This document shows, piece after piece, positions 14,805 through 21,989 of a stretch of DNA of 36,282 nucleotides (position 1 is the stretch's first letter; every line of letters begins with the position of its first letter). Both the position numbers and the translations under genes were made by a program. The notes beneath the pieces were generated by a model that was not told the DNA's origin, did not search any database, and saw only the letters and a list, made by a program, of their open reading frames with translations. This stretch comes from Planctomycetes bacterium GWF2_41_51. Lineage in GTDB: Bacteria; Planctomycetota; Phycisphaerae; Sedimentisphaerales; UBA12454. The stretch is taken from positions 1-36,282 of the forward strand of contig MHXZ01000108.1 in assembly GCA_001825665.1 (NCBI GenBank), read 5' to 3'.

Positions 14805-16963
14805 CGAACATACAGCCCCGGATTATGGATAATCTAACCGAATCTCAAAAAAGGGCCGTTTTACACAAAGACGGTCCTTTGCTTATTATAGCAGGTCCCG
14901 GAAGCGGAAAGACTCGCGTAATAACACATCGTATCGCAGCGCTCGTGCAGCAGGGCGTCTCACCTCATAATATTTGTGCAGTTACTTTCACCAACAAAGC
15001 GGCGGACGAAATGCGTCAAAGAGTATTTGCGATGAACGTTCCGCGAGGCGTACACGTCAGCACCTTTCATTCCCTCTGCGTCAGGATTCTCCGCAAGTAC
15101 AATATGGCCGCACGTATCTCACCTTCGTTCAGCATATTCGATACTTCCGAGCAGAAAAAATGTATTAAGGAAGCGGTTAAAAAAGCTGAACTCGAATTAA
15201 AATCTTTTCCTCCCGCCGCGATGCTCGAAACCATTTCGCGTTTGAAAAATAATCTTGAAGATGTAAATACATTTGAGCAAAGAGCAGGTGGTGATTTTTT
15301 CCTGAAATGTGTTTTAAAAATATATAAGAATTATCAGAAAATCCTCGATAAAAATAACGCGCTCGATTTCGACGATTTACTTTTCAAAACTGCTTTTCTT
15401 CTCAAGAATAATCCTGAAATCAGAAAGCAGTTGAATGACCAGTATAGGTACCTGATGGTCGATGAATATCAGGATACCAATCACGCTCAGTACCAAATTG
15501 CCCGCGGCCTTTCAGCCGAGCATGGCAACATCTGCGTAACCGGCGACCCCGACCAATCCATCTACGGCTGGCGCGGAGCCGATATCGGCAATATTCTTGC
15601 CTTCGAAAGAGATTGGCCGACCGCCGTCATTATTAAACTTGAGGAAAATTTCAGGTCGCTTCCCGAAATTCTCAAAACAGCCGACAGGCTTATAGTTGCC
15701 AATAAAAGCCGCAAAGCCAAAGAACTCCTTCCCGTTCACCAGGGCAGCGCCGAAATTTCCGTCGATTGCCTCGAAGACGAACAGGCAGAAGCATCTTTTA
15801 TTTCCGGCCGCATCAGCACTCTGTTGAACAAAGGCGCAATGCCGAACGAAATCGCAATATTTTACCGCGTAAACTCGATGAGTAGGGCGATTGAAGAATC
15901 GCTGGTTATAAATAATATTCCATATCAAATCGTTCGCGGCGTTGAATTTTACAATCGCAAGGAAATCAAGGATATGCTCGCGTATCTTCGATTGATAATA
16001 AATCCATTCGATGACCAGGCTTTTACACGCATAGTAAACACCCCCGCAAGAGGCATCGGCGATACAACCGTATCCAAACTCGAGTCGTTTGCCGCTTTCA
16101 ATAATATGAGTATATTCCAGGCCGCCAAAAACTGCGATAAAATGGAATCATTGCCTCAGTCGACTAAATTAAAGCTCAAAGTCTTTATAAAAATGATAGA
16201 AGATTTCCAGACGGAAAAAGACGGCCCCGCAGCAATTATTATGGAAAGAGTCTTCAAGCAAAGCGGTATGTACGAAGCCCTCAAAATCGAAACCGCCGAA
16301 GAGGATTACAGCAAGGCGCCGCCGATTGACAATGTATATGAACTTATTAATTCCGCAAAACGATTTGACGAACAGCACAACGCCGGCCTTGTGGATTTTA
16401 TCCAGCACATTGCCCTTTTCAGCGACACCGATGCCTACGACAGCAGAAGCGGCAAAGTTTCGCTTATGACCCTTCATTGTGCCAAGGGCCTCGAGTTTGA
16501 TAATGTCATTATCGCCGGCCTCGAACAGGGGCTTCTCCCGCACGAGCGCAGTGTCGAAAATCCTCAGGAGCTTGAAGAGGAAAGAAGGCTGTTTTTCGTC
16601 GGCATTACAAGGGCCAAAAAAAATCTTTGTGTAACATTATGCCGCTATAGAACCATCCATGGCCAGACAATGCGAACTATAAGGTCGCAATTCCTTTTTG
16701 AAGCCGGCCTCGAACCTAAGGAATTGGAGCAGAAAGAAGTTGTTGAAGAAAAAGATGCTCTTGATTATGATAACACCGACAGTCAGGTGCGCCATGAGAT
16801 TGGATTAAAGGAAGGGCAGCTTGTTTCGCATATCAAGTTTGGGACTGGAAGAATTAGTAAAATCCATAATCTTGGTGCAGACAGCGTCGTCGAAGTTCAG
16901 TTTAGAAACGGAATGATTAAGCAGTTAATGCTGAAATATGCCAATTTAACTATTGTCGAATAA
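14801..16963 (+). CDS. pcrA: PcrA/UvrD/Rep-type superfamily 1A DNA helicase
   Basis: This 720-residue 3'-5' DNA helicase works in repair and in clearing replication blocks. The Q-motif LTESQKRAV is at residue 12, Walker A AGPGSGKT at 31-38, motif Ia VTFTNKAA near 63, motif II VDEYQDTN at about 220, motif III ITGDPDQSIYGWRG-like (CVTGDPDQSIYGW) near 247, motif V LMTLHCAKGLEFDNV near 557 and motif VI EERRLFFVGITRAKKNL near 595. The last 45 residues (GQLVSHIKFGTGRIS) form the small C-terminal beta domain found in PcrA/UvrD. The ATG at 14801 overlaps the preceding stop. A second ATG at 14825 lies closer to the conserved start and may be the true one. Confidence 0.93.
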   Translation: MTNIQPRIMDNLTESQKRAVLHKDGPLLIIAGPGSGKTRVITHRIAALVQQGVSPHNICAVTFTNKAADEMRQRVFAMNVPRGVHVSTFHSLCVRILRKYNMAARISPSFSIFDTSEQKKCIKEAVKKAELELKSFPPAAMLETISRLKNNLEDVNTFEQRAGGDFFLKCVLKIYKNYQKILDKNNALDFDDLLFKTAFLLKNNPEIRKQLNDQYRYLMVDEYQDTNHAQYQIARGLSAEHGNICVTGDPDQSIYGWRGADIGNILAFERDWPTAVIIKLEENFRSLPEILKTADRLIVANKSRKAKELLPVHQGSAEISVDCLEDEQAEASFISGRISTLLNKGAMPNEIAIFYRVNSMSRAIEESLVINNIPYQIVRGVEFYNRKEIKDMLAYLRLIINPFDDQAFTRIVNTPARGIGDTTVSKLESFAAFNNMSIFQAAKNCDKMESLPQSTKLKLKVFIKMIEDFQTEKDGPAAIIMERVFKQSGMYEALKIETAEEDYSKAPPIDNVYELINSAKRFDEQHNAGLVDFIQHIALFSDTDAYDSRSGKVSLMTLHCAKGLEFDNVIIAGLEQGLLPHERSVENPQELEEERRLFFVGITRAKKNLCVTLCRYRTIHGQTMRTIRSQFLFEAGLEPKELEQKEVVEEKDALDYDNTDSQVRHEIGLKEGQLVSHIKFGTGRISKIHNLGADSVVEVQFRNGMIKQLMLKYANLTIVE

Positions 16964-16981
16964 TAATAATTAGGAGCATTT

Positions 16982-18391
16982 ATGGAAAAGCCGCAGGTGA
17001 AGTTTTATTACAAGAATGTTACAGAAGAAGTTTTGGGCAAAGAGCATGGCATAACAAAAGAACAATTCAAAGAGCTTGAAAAAAAGACAACCCCTCTCAT
17101 CCACCAGCTAAATACTGAACGAAAGGCAGGCAAAGTAAAATACAGAGATTTGCCTTATCAGACCGATACGGTTGCACAGGTCAAAAAAATCGTTGCCCAG
17201 ATAAAAGGCTGTGAAAATTTCGTCGTGCTCGGCATCGGCGGCTCCGCTCTCGGCAACATCGCTTTGCAGACCGCGTTAAATCCATATATGTATAATCTCG
17301 ATGAAAAGCAGAGAAAAGGGAGTCCTCGCCTTTTCGTGCTCGACAACGTTGACCCTGTGCAGATGAAATCTTTTTTCGATTGGCTCGGCGATAAACTCGA
17401 TAAAACTATTATTAATGTCATCAGCAAATCCGGCAGAACTGCCGAAACAGCCTCGCAGTTTATGACTGTTTGCGAATTGATAGAGAACAAGCTCGGCAAA
17501 GATAAATTAAAAGACCACGTCGTCGCTACAACAGACCTCAAAGCCGGTACGCTTCGCAAAATTACCGACCAGTTTGGCTTTAGAAATCTCGAAGTTCCCG
17601 ATGGTGTCGGCGGCAGGTTCAGCGTTCTCAGCGCAGTAGGCCTTTTGAGTGCAGCCGTTTGCGGCATCGATATCGATGAACTCCTTGCCGGCGCTGCCGA
17701 TATGGACAAAAAAGTCAGCATCACCGATTTTTACAAAAACCCAGCCGCGGTAAACGCCGCAATAAACTGGCATTACTATAACAGGGGCAAAAAAATATCA
17801 GTAATGATGCCGTATAGTTATAGCTTAAAAGATTTGTCCGACTGGTACAGGCAGCTATGGGCCGAAAGTCTCGGCAAAACCAAAGATATCTCCGGCAATG
17901 ATATTTTCGTTGGCCCGACTCCCGTAAAGGCACTCGGCGCAACCGACCAGCACAGCCAGGTTCAGCTTTACCGTGAAGGCCCGAATGACAAGCTATTTAC
18001 GTTCCTTAGCGTAGAGCAATTCAGCGATGACGTAATAATCGGTAAATCCCCCGATATAGCGCCGGAACTCGCTGTGCTTTCAGGACATAAAATGAGCAAA
18101 CTCATCAACGCAGAGAAAACCGGAACCGAATACGCCTTCATCGCCAGCAAAAGACCCTCCCTTACTGTTGCTTTCGATAACGTTTGTGCTTATACTATCG
18201 GCCAGTTTATTTATCTCTTCGAGGCGACAACATCGATTGCAGGTATGCTGTTTAATATTAATACGTATGACCAGCCTGCTGTCGAACTTGGAAAAGATGC
18301 GACGCTCGCGCTTATGGGAAGCAAAGATTACGCTCAGCTCGCTGAAAAAATTAAACCTTTTAAGGAAATGGACAGCAACTTTATAATATAA
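16982..18391 (+). CDS. pgi: Glucose-6-phosphate isomerase
   Basis: This 469-residue enzyme interconverts glucose-6-phosphate and fructose-6-phosphate in the cytoplasm. Two SIS-type sugar-phosphate sites are visible: FVVLGIGGSALGN (80-92) and the phosphate loop ISKSGRTAET (147-156). The catalytic Glu lies in LWAESLGKTKD (about 290) and the catalytic His in ATDQHSQVQL (about 314). The length fits the shorter bacterial/Bacillus-type enzymes, not the roughly 550-residue E. coli form. AGGAG 6 bases upstream supports the start. With the next gene it links glycolysis to mannose nucleotide supply; no phosphomannose isomerase is adjacent. Confidence 0.93.
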   Translation: MEKPQVKFYYKNVTEEVLGKEHGITKEQFKELEKKTTPLIHQLNTERKAGKVKYRDLPYQTDTVAQVKKIVAQIKGCENFVVLGIGGSALGNIALQTALNPYMYNLDEKQRKGSPRLFVLDNVDPVQMKSFFDWLGDKLDKTIINVISKSGRTAETASQFMTVCELIENKLGKDKLKDHVVATTDLKAGTLRKITDQFGFRNLEVPDGVGGRFSVLSAVGLLSAAVCGIDIDELLAGAADMDKKVSITDFYKNPAAVNAAINWHYYNRGKKISVMMPYSYSLKDLSDWYRQLWAESLGKTKDISGNDIFVGPTPVKALGATDQHSQVQLYREGPNDKLFTFLSVEQFSDDVIIGKSPDIAPELAVLSGHKMSKLINAEKTGTEYAFIASKRPSLTVAFDNVCAYTIGQFIYLFEATTSIAGMLFNINTYDQPAVELGKDATLALMGSKDYAQLAEKIKPFKEMDSNFII

Positions 18392-18405
18392 GAAAAGGAA
18401 ACGAT

Positions 18406-19497
18406 ATGGCGCGGTTTGCAGTTATTATGGCGGGGGGAACAGGAAAGCGGCTCTGGCCCCTAAGCAGAGAAAACAGACCCAAGCAGGTTCTCAAATTAAT
18501 CGATGGCGATACTCTGCTCCGCAGATGCTTCCAGAGAATAACCACCCATTTCGACCATCGCAGCATCATCGTACTGACCAATAAAGGTTATTCCGACCTC
18601 GTGCGTGATAATCTTCCCGAGATTCCTTACGACAACGTCATTTCCGAACCCGAAGTTCGCGACACCGCAGGTGCTATCGGTCTTGCCGCCGCAGTCCTCG
18701 CGAGGTTCGACCCGGATGCTACAATGGCCGTCGTTACCGCAGACCAGATTATCAAACCCGCAAACATATTTAATCAGGCCCTTGCGGATGGTATGAACTT
18801 CGTCGAAAATAATCCTGAAGCTCTGATTACTTTCGGAATTCAGCCTTCATTCCCTGATACCCAACTCGGTTATATAAAATTGGGCAAAAGTCAGCAATGC
18901 GCGAAATGCAATAACGAAATTTACGAAGTCGAGTCTTTCAAGGAAAAGCCCGACCTGCAAACCGCAAAAGAATATCTTTCATCCGGCCAGTACTGCTGGA
19001 ACTCCGGCCTTTTCGTCTGGAAAGCCAGAAGAATACTTGAACTGCTTTACCAGAATATTCCGCAGACCAAACCGCCTCTCCAGAAAATTCAGGCCCATTG
19101 GGGCGGCCCCAATCAGGAAGAGATACTTCAGGAATGTTTTGTAAAACTCCCGAAGATAAGCATTGATTTCGCCGTCATGGAAAAAGCCCCGCAAGTCCAC
19201 GCTATCAAACTAAATTGCCAATGGCTTGATATGGGTTCATTCTCCGCTCTGGCAGACATTATACAATCCGACAAAAACGGAAATATCGTCGTCGCTTCTC
19301 AAAGCGAACTTATGGATTGTAAAAACAGCATTCTCGTAACTGAAGATAAAAATCATTTGATAGCCGCCGTTGGCCTAAAAAATATGGTTGTCGTGCACAG
19401 CCCCGATGCCACGTTTGTCTGTCCCATAGAAGAGACCGGCAAATTAAAGGAATTGCTGCAAAGCATCAGGGATCGCGGCGGAGCGCAATATCTCTAA
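18406..19497 (+). CDS. manC: Mannose-1-phosphate guanylyltransferase
   Basis: This 363-residue nucleotidyltransferase makes GDP-mannose from mannose-1-phosphate and GTP. The signature loop at residues 8-26 (IMAGGTGKRLWPLSRE, then RPKQ) is intact, with Lys at the RPKQ substrate site. Further matches are ESFKEKPD (about 178-185), YCWNSGLFVWKA (about 196-207) and the second-metal region SIDFAVMEKAP. There is no C-terminal isomerase domain, so it is the monofunctional form. AAGGAA lies 6 bases before the ATG. It is 14 bases after pgi and 2 bases before yqgF. GDP-mannose could feed mannosyl donors for the GT-C enzymes further along, which is inference. Confidence 0.92.
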   Translation: MARFAVIMAGGTGKRLWPLSRENRPKQVLKLIDGDTLLRRCFQRITTHFDHRSIIVLTNKGYSDLVRDNLPEIPYDNVISEPEVRDTAGAIGLAAAVLARFDPDATMAVVTADQIIKPANIFNQALADGMNFVENNPEALITFGIQPSFPDTQLGYIKLGKSQQCAKCNNEIYEVESFKEKPDLQTAKEYLSSGQYCWNSGLFVWKARRILELLYQNIPQTKPPLQKIQAHWGGPNQEEILQECFVKLPKISIDFAVMEKAPQVHAIKLNCQWLDMGSFSALADIIQSDKNGNIVVASQSELMDCKNSILVTEDKNHLIAAVGLKNMVVVHSPDATFVCPIEETGKLKELLQSIRDRGGAQYL

Positions 19498-19499
19498 CT

Positions 19500-19931
19500 A
19501 TGCGATTTTTATGTATTGACCTTGGCGATAAACGTACCGGCCTTGCGATTTGTGATGGCGATGAAATCATGGCAAGTCCGCTGGGTATCATCGAAGGCCA
19601 AAAAAATCTTCAGTATGAAATTATCAAAATTGCGAAGGAGCATCAGGTTCAGGGCCTTGTCTTTGGTCTGGCTCTGAATATGGATGGCACCGAAGGCGAC
19701 AGGGCGATACAGACTAAAAAAATTGTAGAGGAAATCAAAACGAAAATTAGCTTGCCCGTTTTCTTTCAGGATGAAAGACTTTCAACTTTTTCCGCCGGCA
19801 ATAAACTCTCTCGAATCGGCCTGACGCATAAAAAGAAAAAATTTAAAATTGACGCAATCGCCGCCGCCGAAATCCTCACAGAATTCCTCAACTCCCGTAA
19901 AAAAGTATCTGGGAACCAAAATAACTATTAA
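19500..19931 (+). CDS. yqgF: YqgF/RuvX family RNase H-like nuclease
   Basis: This is a 143-residue protein of the putative pre-16S rRNA nuclease/Holliday-junction resolvase family. The RNase H-like first strand LCIDLGDKRTGLAI (4-17) carries the metal-binding Asp. LVFGLALNMDGTEGDRA is the conserved second block, QDERLSTFSA the third, and DAIAAAEIL supplies the last acidic residue. The length is typical. It starts 2 bases after the stop of manC and closes the long plus-strand run. A GC hairpin follows 2 bases after its stop. Confidence 0.9.
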   Translation: MRFLCIDLGDKRTGLAICDGDEIMASPLGIIEGQKNLQYEIIKIAKEHQVQGLVFGLALNMDGTEGDRAIQTKKIVEEIKTKISLPVFFQDERLSTFSAGNKLSRIGLTHKKKKFKIDAIAAAEILTEFLNSRKKVSGNQNNY

Positions 19932-19933
19932 CC

Positions 19934-19950
19934 CCCGCACCTGTGGCGGG
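19934..19950. repeat. GC hairpin, CCCGCACCYGTGGCGGG family, copy 2
   Basis: CCCGC (19934-19938) pairs with GCGGG (19946-19950) around ACCTGTG. It differs from the copy at 112-128 in one base of 17. An A-run, not a T-run, follows on the plus strand, so as a plus-strand terminator it is poor. Confidence 0.55.
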
Positions 19951-20133
19951 CGAAAAAAAACTTGTCAAACGATTCCACAAATTTTCAATCTCTCAATCTT
20001 TCAATCTTAAAAATCTTTAGTGTCTTGTGCCTTGGTGCCTTAGTGGCTCCAGTATTAGTGATTCTCTCCCCCGAACCACCATAAAAAGTGTTCACTTTGA
20101 TATACTTTTCTCCGCTTTTTTCTCACTTTTTTT

Positions 20134-20162
20134 CGCTTTTTAGTCACTATTTTTTGCTTTTT
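20134..20162. repeat. T-rich dispersed repeat, copy B
   Basis: This 29-base stretch (CGC, T-run, CAC, T-run, GC, T-run) matches 2284-2312 at 25 of 29 positions without gaps. The two copies are about 17.9 kb apart, in the same strand orientation and in spacers with other shared elements. Confidence 0.6.
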
Positions 20163-20289
20163 AAAGGCATTTTTTAGTGCGCATTCAGGTCACAAGCTTG
20201 CACAGTTTGCGCACAAAATCGCAAATTTAGCGCAATTAAATACATGCGCAGAATTTTTTTGAATATTTTTGAAAATTTTAAAAAAAGCA

Positions 20290-20318
20290 TTGACTAAGAT
20301 TAATTAGTTTCGTATTAT
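20290..20318 (+). promoter_or_regulatory. Sigma70 promoter of the Rrf2 regulator
   Basis: TTGACT (20290-20295), exactly 17 bp, then TATTAT (20313-20318). The predicted start of transcription is near 20325, leaving a 5' UTR of only about 13-25 nt. The boxes are identical to those at 30585-30613. Confidence 0.7.
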
Positions 20319-20342
20319 CACTATTACCATTGGATTAGTGAT
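20317..20342. promoter_or_regulatory. Candidate autoregulatory operator of the Rrf2 gene
   Basis: ATCACTA (20317-20323) and TAGTGAT (20336-20342) form a perfect 7-bp inverted repeat with a 12-bp spacer. It overlaps the end of the -10 box, the predicted start site and the start codon, the position expected for self-repression. An RNA hairpin hiding the start codon is the alternative. Confidence 0.5.
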
Positions 20343-20817
20343 GATGGATATGGAAAACATTTATATAACGCCAAAAATTATATCGCAGAAATGCAGATAT
20401 GCCTTGCGGGCCATATTTGAGCTGGCAAGCCGGCATACAACAGAAGCGGTGAAGATCTCTGACATAGCCGCTGCCCAGGCAATATCTCCGCGTTTCCTGG
20501 AGAATATACTTGTCGAGCTAAAGCAGGCAGGTTTTGTTGCCTCAAAAAGGGGCAATGATGGTGGATATTTTCTGGCTCAGCCCCCTGAAAACCTGACGGT
20601 GGGGCAGGTGATTGCCTTTGTGCAAGGTACTGCCAAATCTAATGTTATGGCGTCTGTCGGCCTCGGTTCTTTAAGAAACGGCGACTATGCTTTTTCTCAT
20701 CTTTGGCAGAGATTAAATGATTCGATAGCTGCCATTTACAATCAGATGACTTTTGCCGACCTCGTCAAAGAAGAAGCTACAGCAGTTAAAAGCTATGTGC
20801 CCAATTACGTAATTTAA
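20338..20817 (+). CDS. Rrf2 family transcriptional regulator, CymR-like
   Basis: This is a winged-helix regulator of up to 159 residues. The helix-turn-helix spans about 24-62 (YALRAIFELASR, then ISDIAAAQAISPRFLENILVEL), followed by the wing (GFVASKRGNDGGYFLA). It lacks the three clustered Cys that bind Fe-S in IscR and NsrR; only C19 is present. That makes it CymR-like, and CymR-type members control cysteine and sulfur genes. The downstream APS reductase and sulfite reductase fit that role. The start is ambiguous: GTG 20338, ATG 20341, ATG 20344 or ATG 20350 are all in frame, with no decisive ribosome binding site. The effector is inferred, not seen. Confidence 0.85.
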   Translation: MMMDMENIYITPKIISQKCRYALRAIFELASRHTTEAVKISDIAAAQAISPRFLENILVELKQAGFVASKRGNDGGYFLAQPPENLTVGQVIAFVQGTAKSNVMASVGLGSLRNGDYAFSHLWQRLNDSIAAIYNQMTFADLVKEEATAVKSYVPNYVI

Positions 20818-20833
20818 TTTAGTTTTTTTTATT

Positions 20834-20859
20834 TATAATTCCTACTAAACCTATAGGAA
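20834..20859 (+). promoter_or_regulatory. -10 box with abutting palindromic operator before the sulfur genes
   Basis: A perfect -10 box TATAAT (20834-20839) shares its last base with the palindrome TTCCTA-N9-TAGGAA (20839-20859). No good -35 is seen 17 bp upstream. The palindrome would cover the transcription start, so a bound regulator would block initiation. The likely binder is the Rrf2 protein encoded just upstream. The CCTA/TAGG half-sites recall CymR-type boxes, which is inference. Confidence 0.6.
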
Positions 20860-20876
20860 CACTTACAAGGCAGAAA

Positions 20877-21098
20877 ATGGAAAGTCATTTAAGAAGTATA
20901 TTAAAGGGTGTAACTTGGCGAGTTGGCGGCACCACCGTAACGATTTTAGTCGCATGGTTATTTACCGGAAATATTAATATCGCGGCAAAAATCGGTTTAA
21001 TCGAAACGGTTCTGAAAATCAGTGTTTTCTATATACACGAACGTTTGTGGAATCACATAAATATCGGCAAAGAAAAGAAACCAGAGTATCAAATTTAA
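20877..21098 (+). CDS. DUF2061 small membrane protein
   Basis: This 73-residue protein has two membrane segments (about 15-31 and 36-55). The sequence SILKGVTWRVGGTTVTILVAWLFTG, shown here in family terms as a W-R-x-G-T/G-T core, and the later ETVLKISVFYIHERLW are diagnostic of DUF2061. Members are often encoded with sulfate activation or reduction genes, and here it sits between the Rrf2 regulator and cysH. Its biochemical role is unknown; a part in sulfate handling is guilt by association. AAGG 6 bases upstream of the ATG supports the start. Confidence 0.82.
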   Translation: MESHLRSILKGVTWRVGGTTVTILVAWLFTGNINIAAKIGLIETVLKISVFYIHERLWNHINIGKEKKPEYQI

Positions 21099-21116
21099 TT
21101 TCATAAGGAGTATCAA

Positions 21117-21827
21117 ATGATACAAAGCGTTGCAGAACAAGATGTTAGAGAATTAGTAAATGGCCTCAATTATGCCCAGAAGGTCGAGCGAAGCCTCGAA
21201 CTGATTCGCTGGGCATGGAAAGAATATGGCGATGGCCTCGTTGTCGCCAACAGTCTCGGCAAAGATTCGGTTGCCGTTTGGGATCTCGCTAAAAAAGTCA
21301 GTCCCAAAATTCGCGGGTTTATTGTTACTACCCGATTTAAGCCTGTTGAAACCGTACAATTTATGAACGAGCAGGTTCTTAAATATCCCGAGCAAAGGGT
21401 ATTTAAAAATGATGAGTCCATTCCGGAAGCGCTTTACGCAACCGAACCGGACAAATGCTGCGATATTCTCAAGGTCGAGCCTACCCGCAGGGCTATAAAG
21501 GAAATGAATGTTACCTGCTGGGTAACCGGTCTGCGTTGCACCGAAGGCAGAACACGTACAGATTTCAAGGAAATCGAAGAAAGGGATGCCGGTCTATTGA
21601 AGCTCAATCCTATTCTTATCTGGCATGAACGTGAAGTCTGGCAGTATCTTGCCCTGAACAAAGTTGATGTAAATCCTCTCTATTCAAAGGGTTATCGCTC
21701 ACTTGGCTGCTCGCCTTGCACGAAAATTACGCTTGATATAAATGAACGTGCCGGACGATGGATTGGCACAAGCAAATGCGGTGGAGAATGCGGAATACAT
21801 ACAAGACCGTTAACTGCAAAGGTTTAA
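21117..21827 (+). CDS. cysH: APS-reductase-type CysH (phosphosulfate reductase family)
   Basis: This 236-residue enzyme reduces activated sulfate to sulfite. The PP-loop is NSLGKDS (45-51), TTRFKPVET follows the substrate strand, and the C-terminal redox motif is ECGIH (224-228) within KCGGECGIH. It carries C114-C115 and C198-x2-C201, the four Cys that hold a [4Fe-4S] cluster in enzymes using APS; PAPS-specific CysH proteins lack them. AAGGAG lies 8 bases before the ATG. It is 18 bases after the DUF2061 gene and upstream of the sulfite reductase, which takes the next step. No sulfate adenylyltransferase is in the window. Confidence 0.92.
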   Translation: MIQSVAEQDVRELVNGLNYAQKVERSLELIRWAWKEYGDGLVVANSLGKDSVAVWDLAKKVSPKIRGFIVTTRFKPVETVQFMNEQVLKYPEQRVFKNDESIPEALYATEPDKCCDILKVEPTRRAIKEMNVTCWVTGLRCTEGRTRTDFKEIEERDAGLLKLNPILIWHEREVWQYLALNKVDVNPLYSKGYRSLGCSPCTKITLDINERAGRWIGTSKCGGECGIHTRPLTAKV

Positions 21828-21851
21828 GTGATTTTATGGGCAAAGATATAT

Positions 21852-21989
21852 ATGCTTTTGACTAAAAAAATGATTGATGTTATAAGAGCGATTGCCGAGC
21901 ATCTTGCGTTGGCAGGTGAATTATTGGTAATAGGCAGAATAATTGAAATTAATGATAACGGCATAAAAAATGGCGAACGACAAAACTGA
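21852..21989 (+). CDS. Candidate small protein between cysH and sulfite reductase
   Basis: A 45-residue ORF beginning MLLTKKMIDVIRAIAEHL fills most of the 142-base gap between cysH and the sulfite reductase gene and overlaps the latter by 20 bases. The product would have an amphipathic helix (residues 6-25) and a short beta/charged tail. Its position in an otherwise tight operon and the overlap suggest translational coupling, but no clear Shine-Dalgarno is present and I know no family. It could equally be an untranslated spacer. Confidence 0.35.
   Translation: MLLTKKMIDVIRAIAEHLALAGELLVIGRIIEINDNGIKNGERQN

Larger units (their letters stand above)
19932..20337. other. Repeat-rich intergenic region B with rrf2 promoter
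   Basis: No gene is visible in these 406 bases. In order they hold a GC hairpin (19934-19950), three tandem 8-bp TCAATCTN units (19985, 19993, 20001), a CTTGGTGC-type tandem stretch (about 20023-20047), a T-rich tract of CRCTTTT units (about 20090-20163), an inverted repeat GTGCGCA/TGCGCAC (20177-20214), and the promoter and operator of the Rrf2 gene. The order and content parallel spacer A at 2010-2364. Confidence 0.6.
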
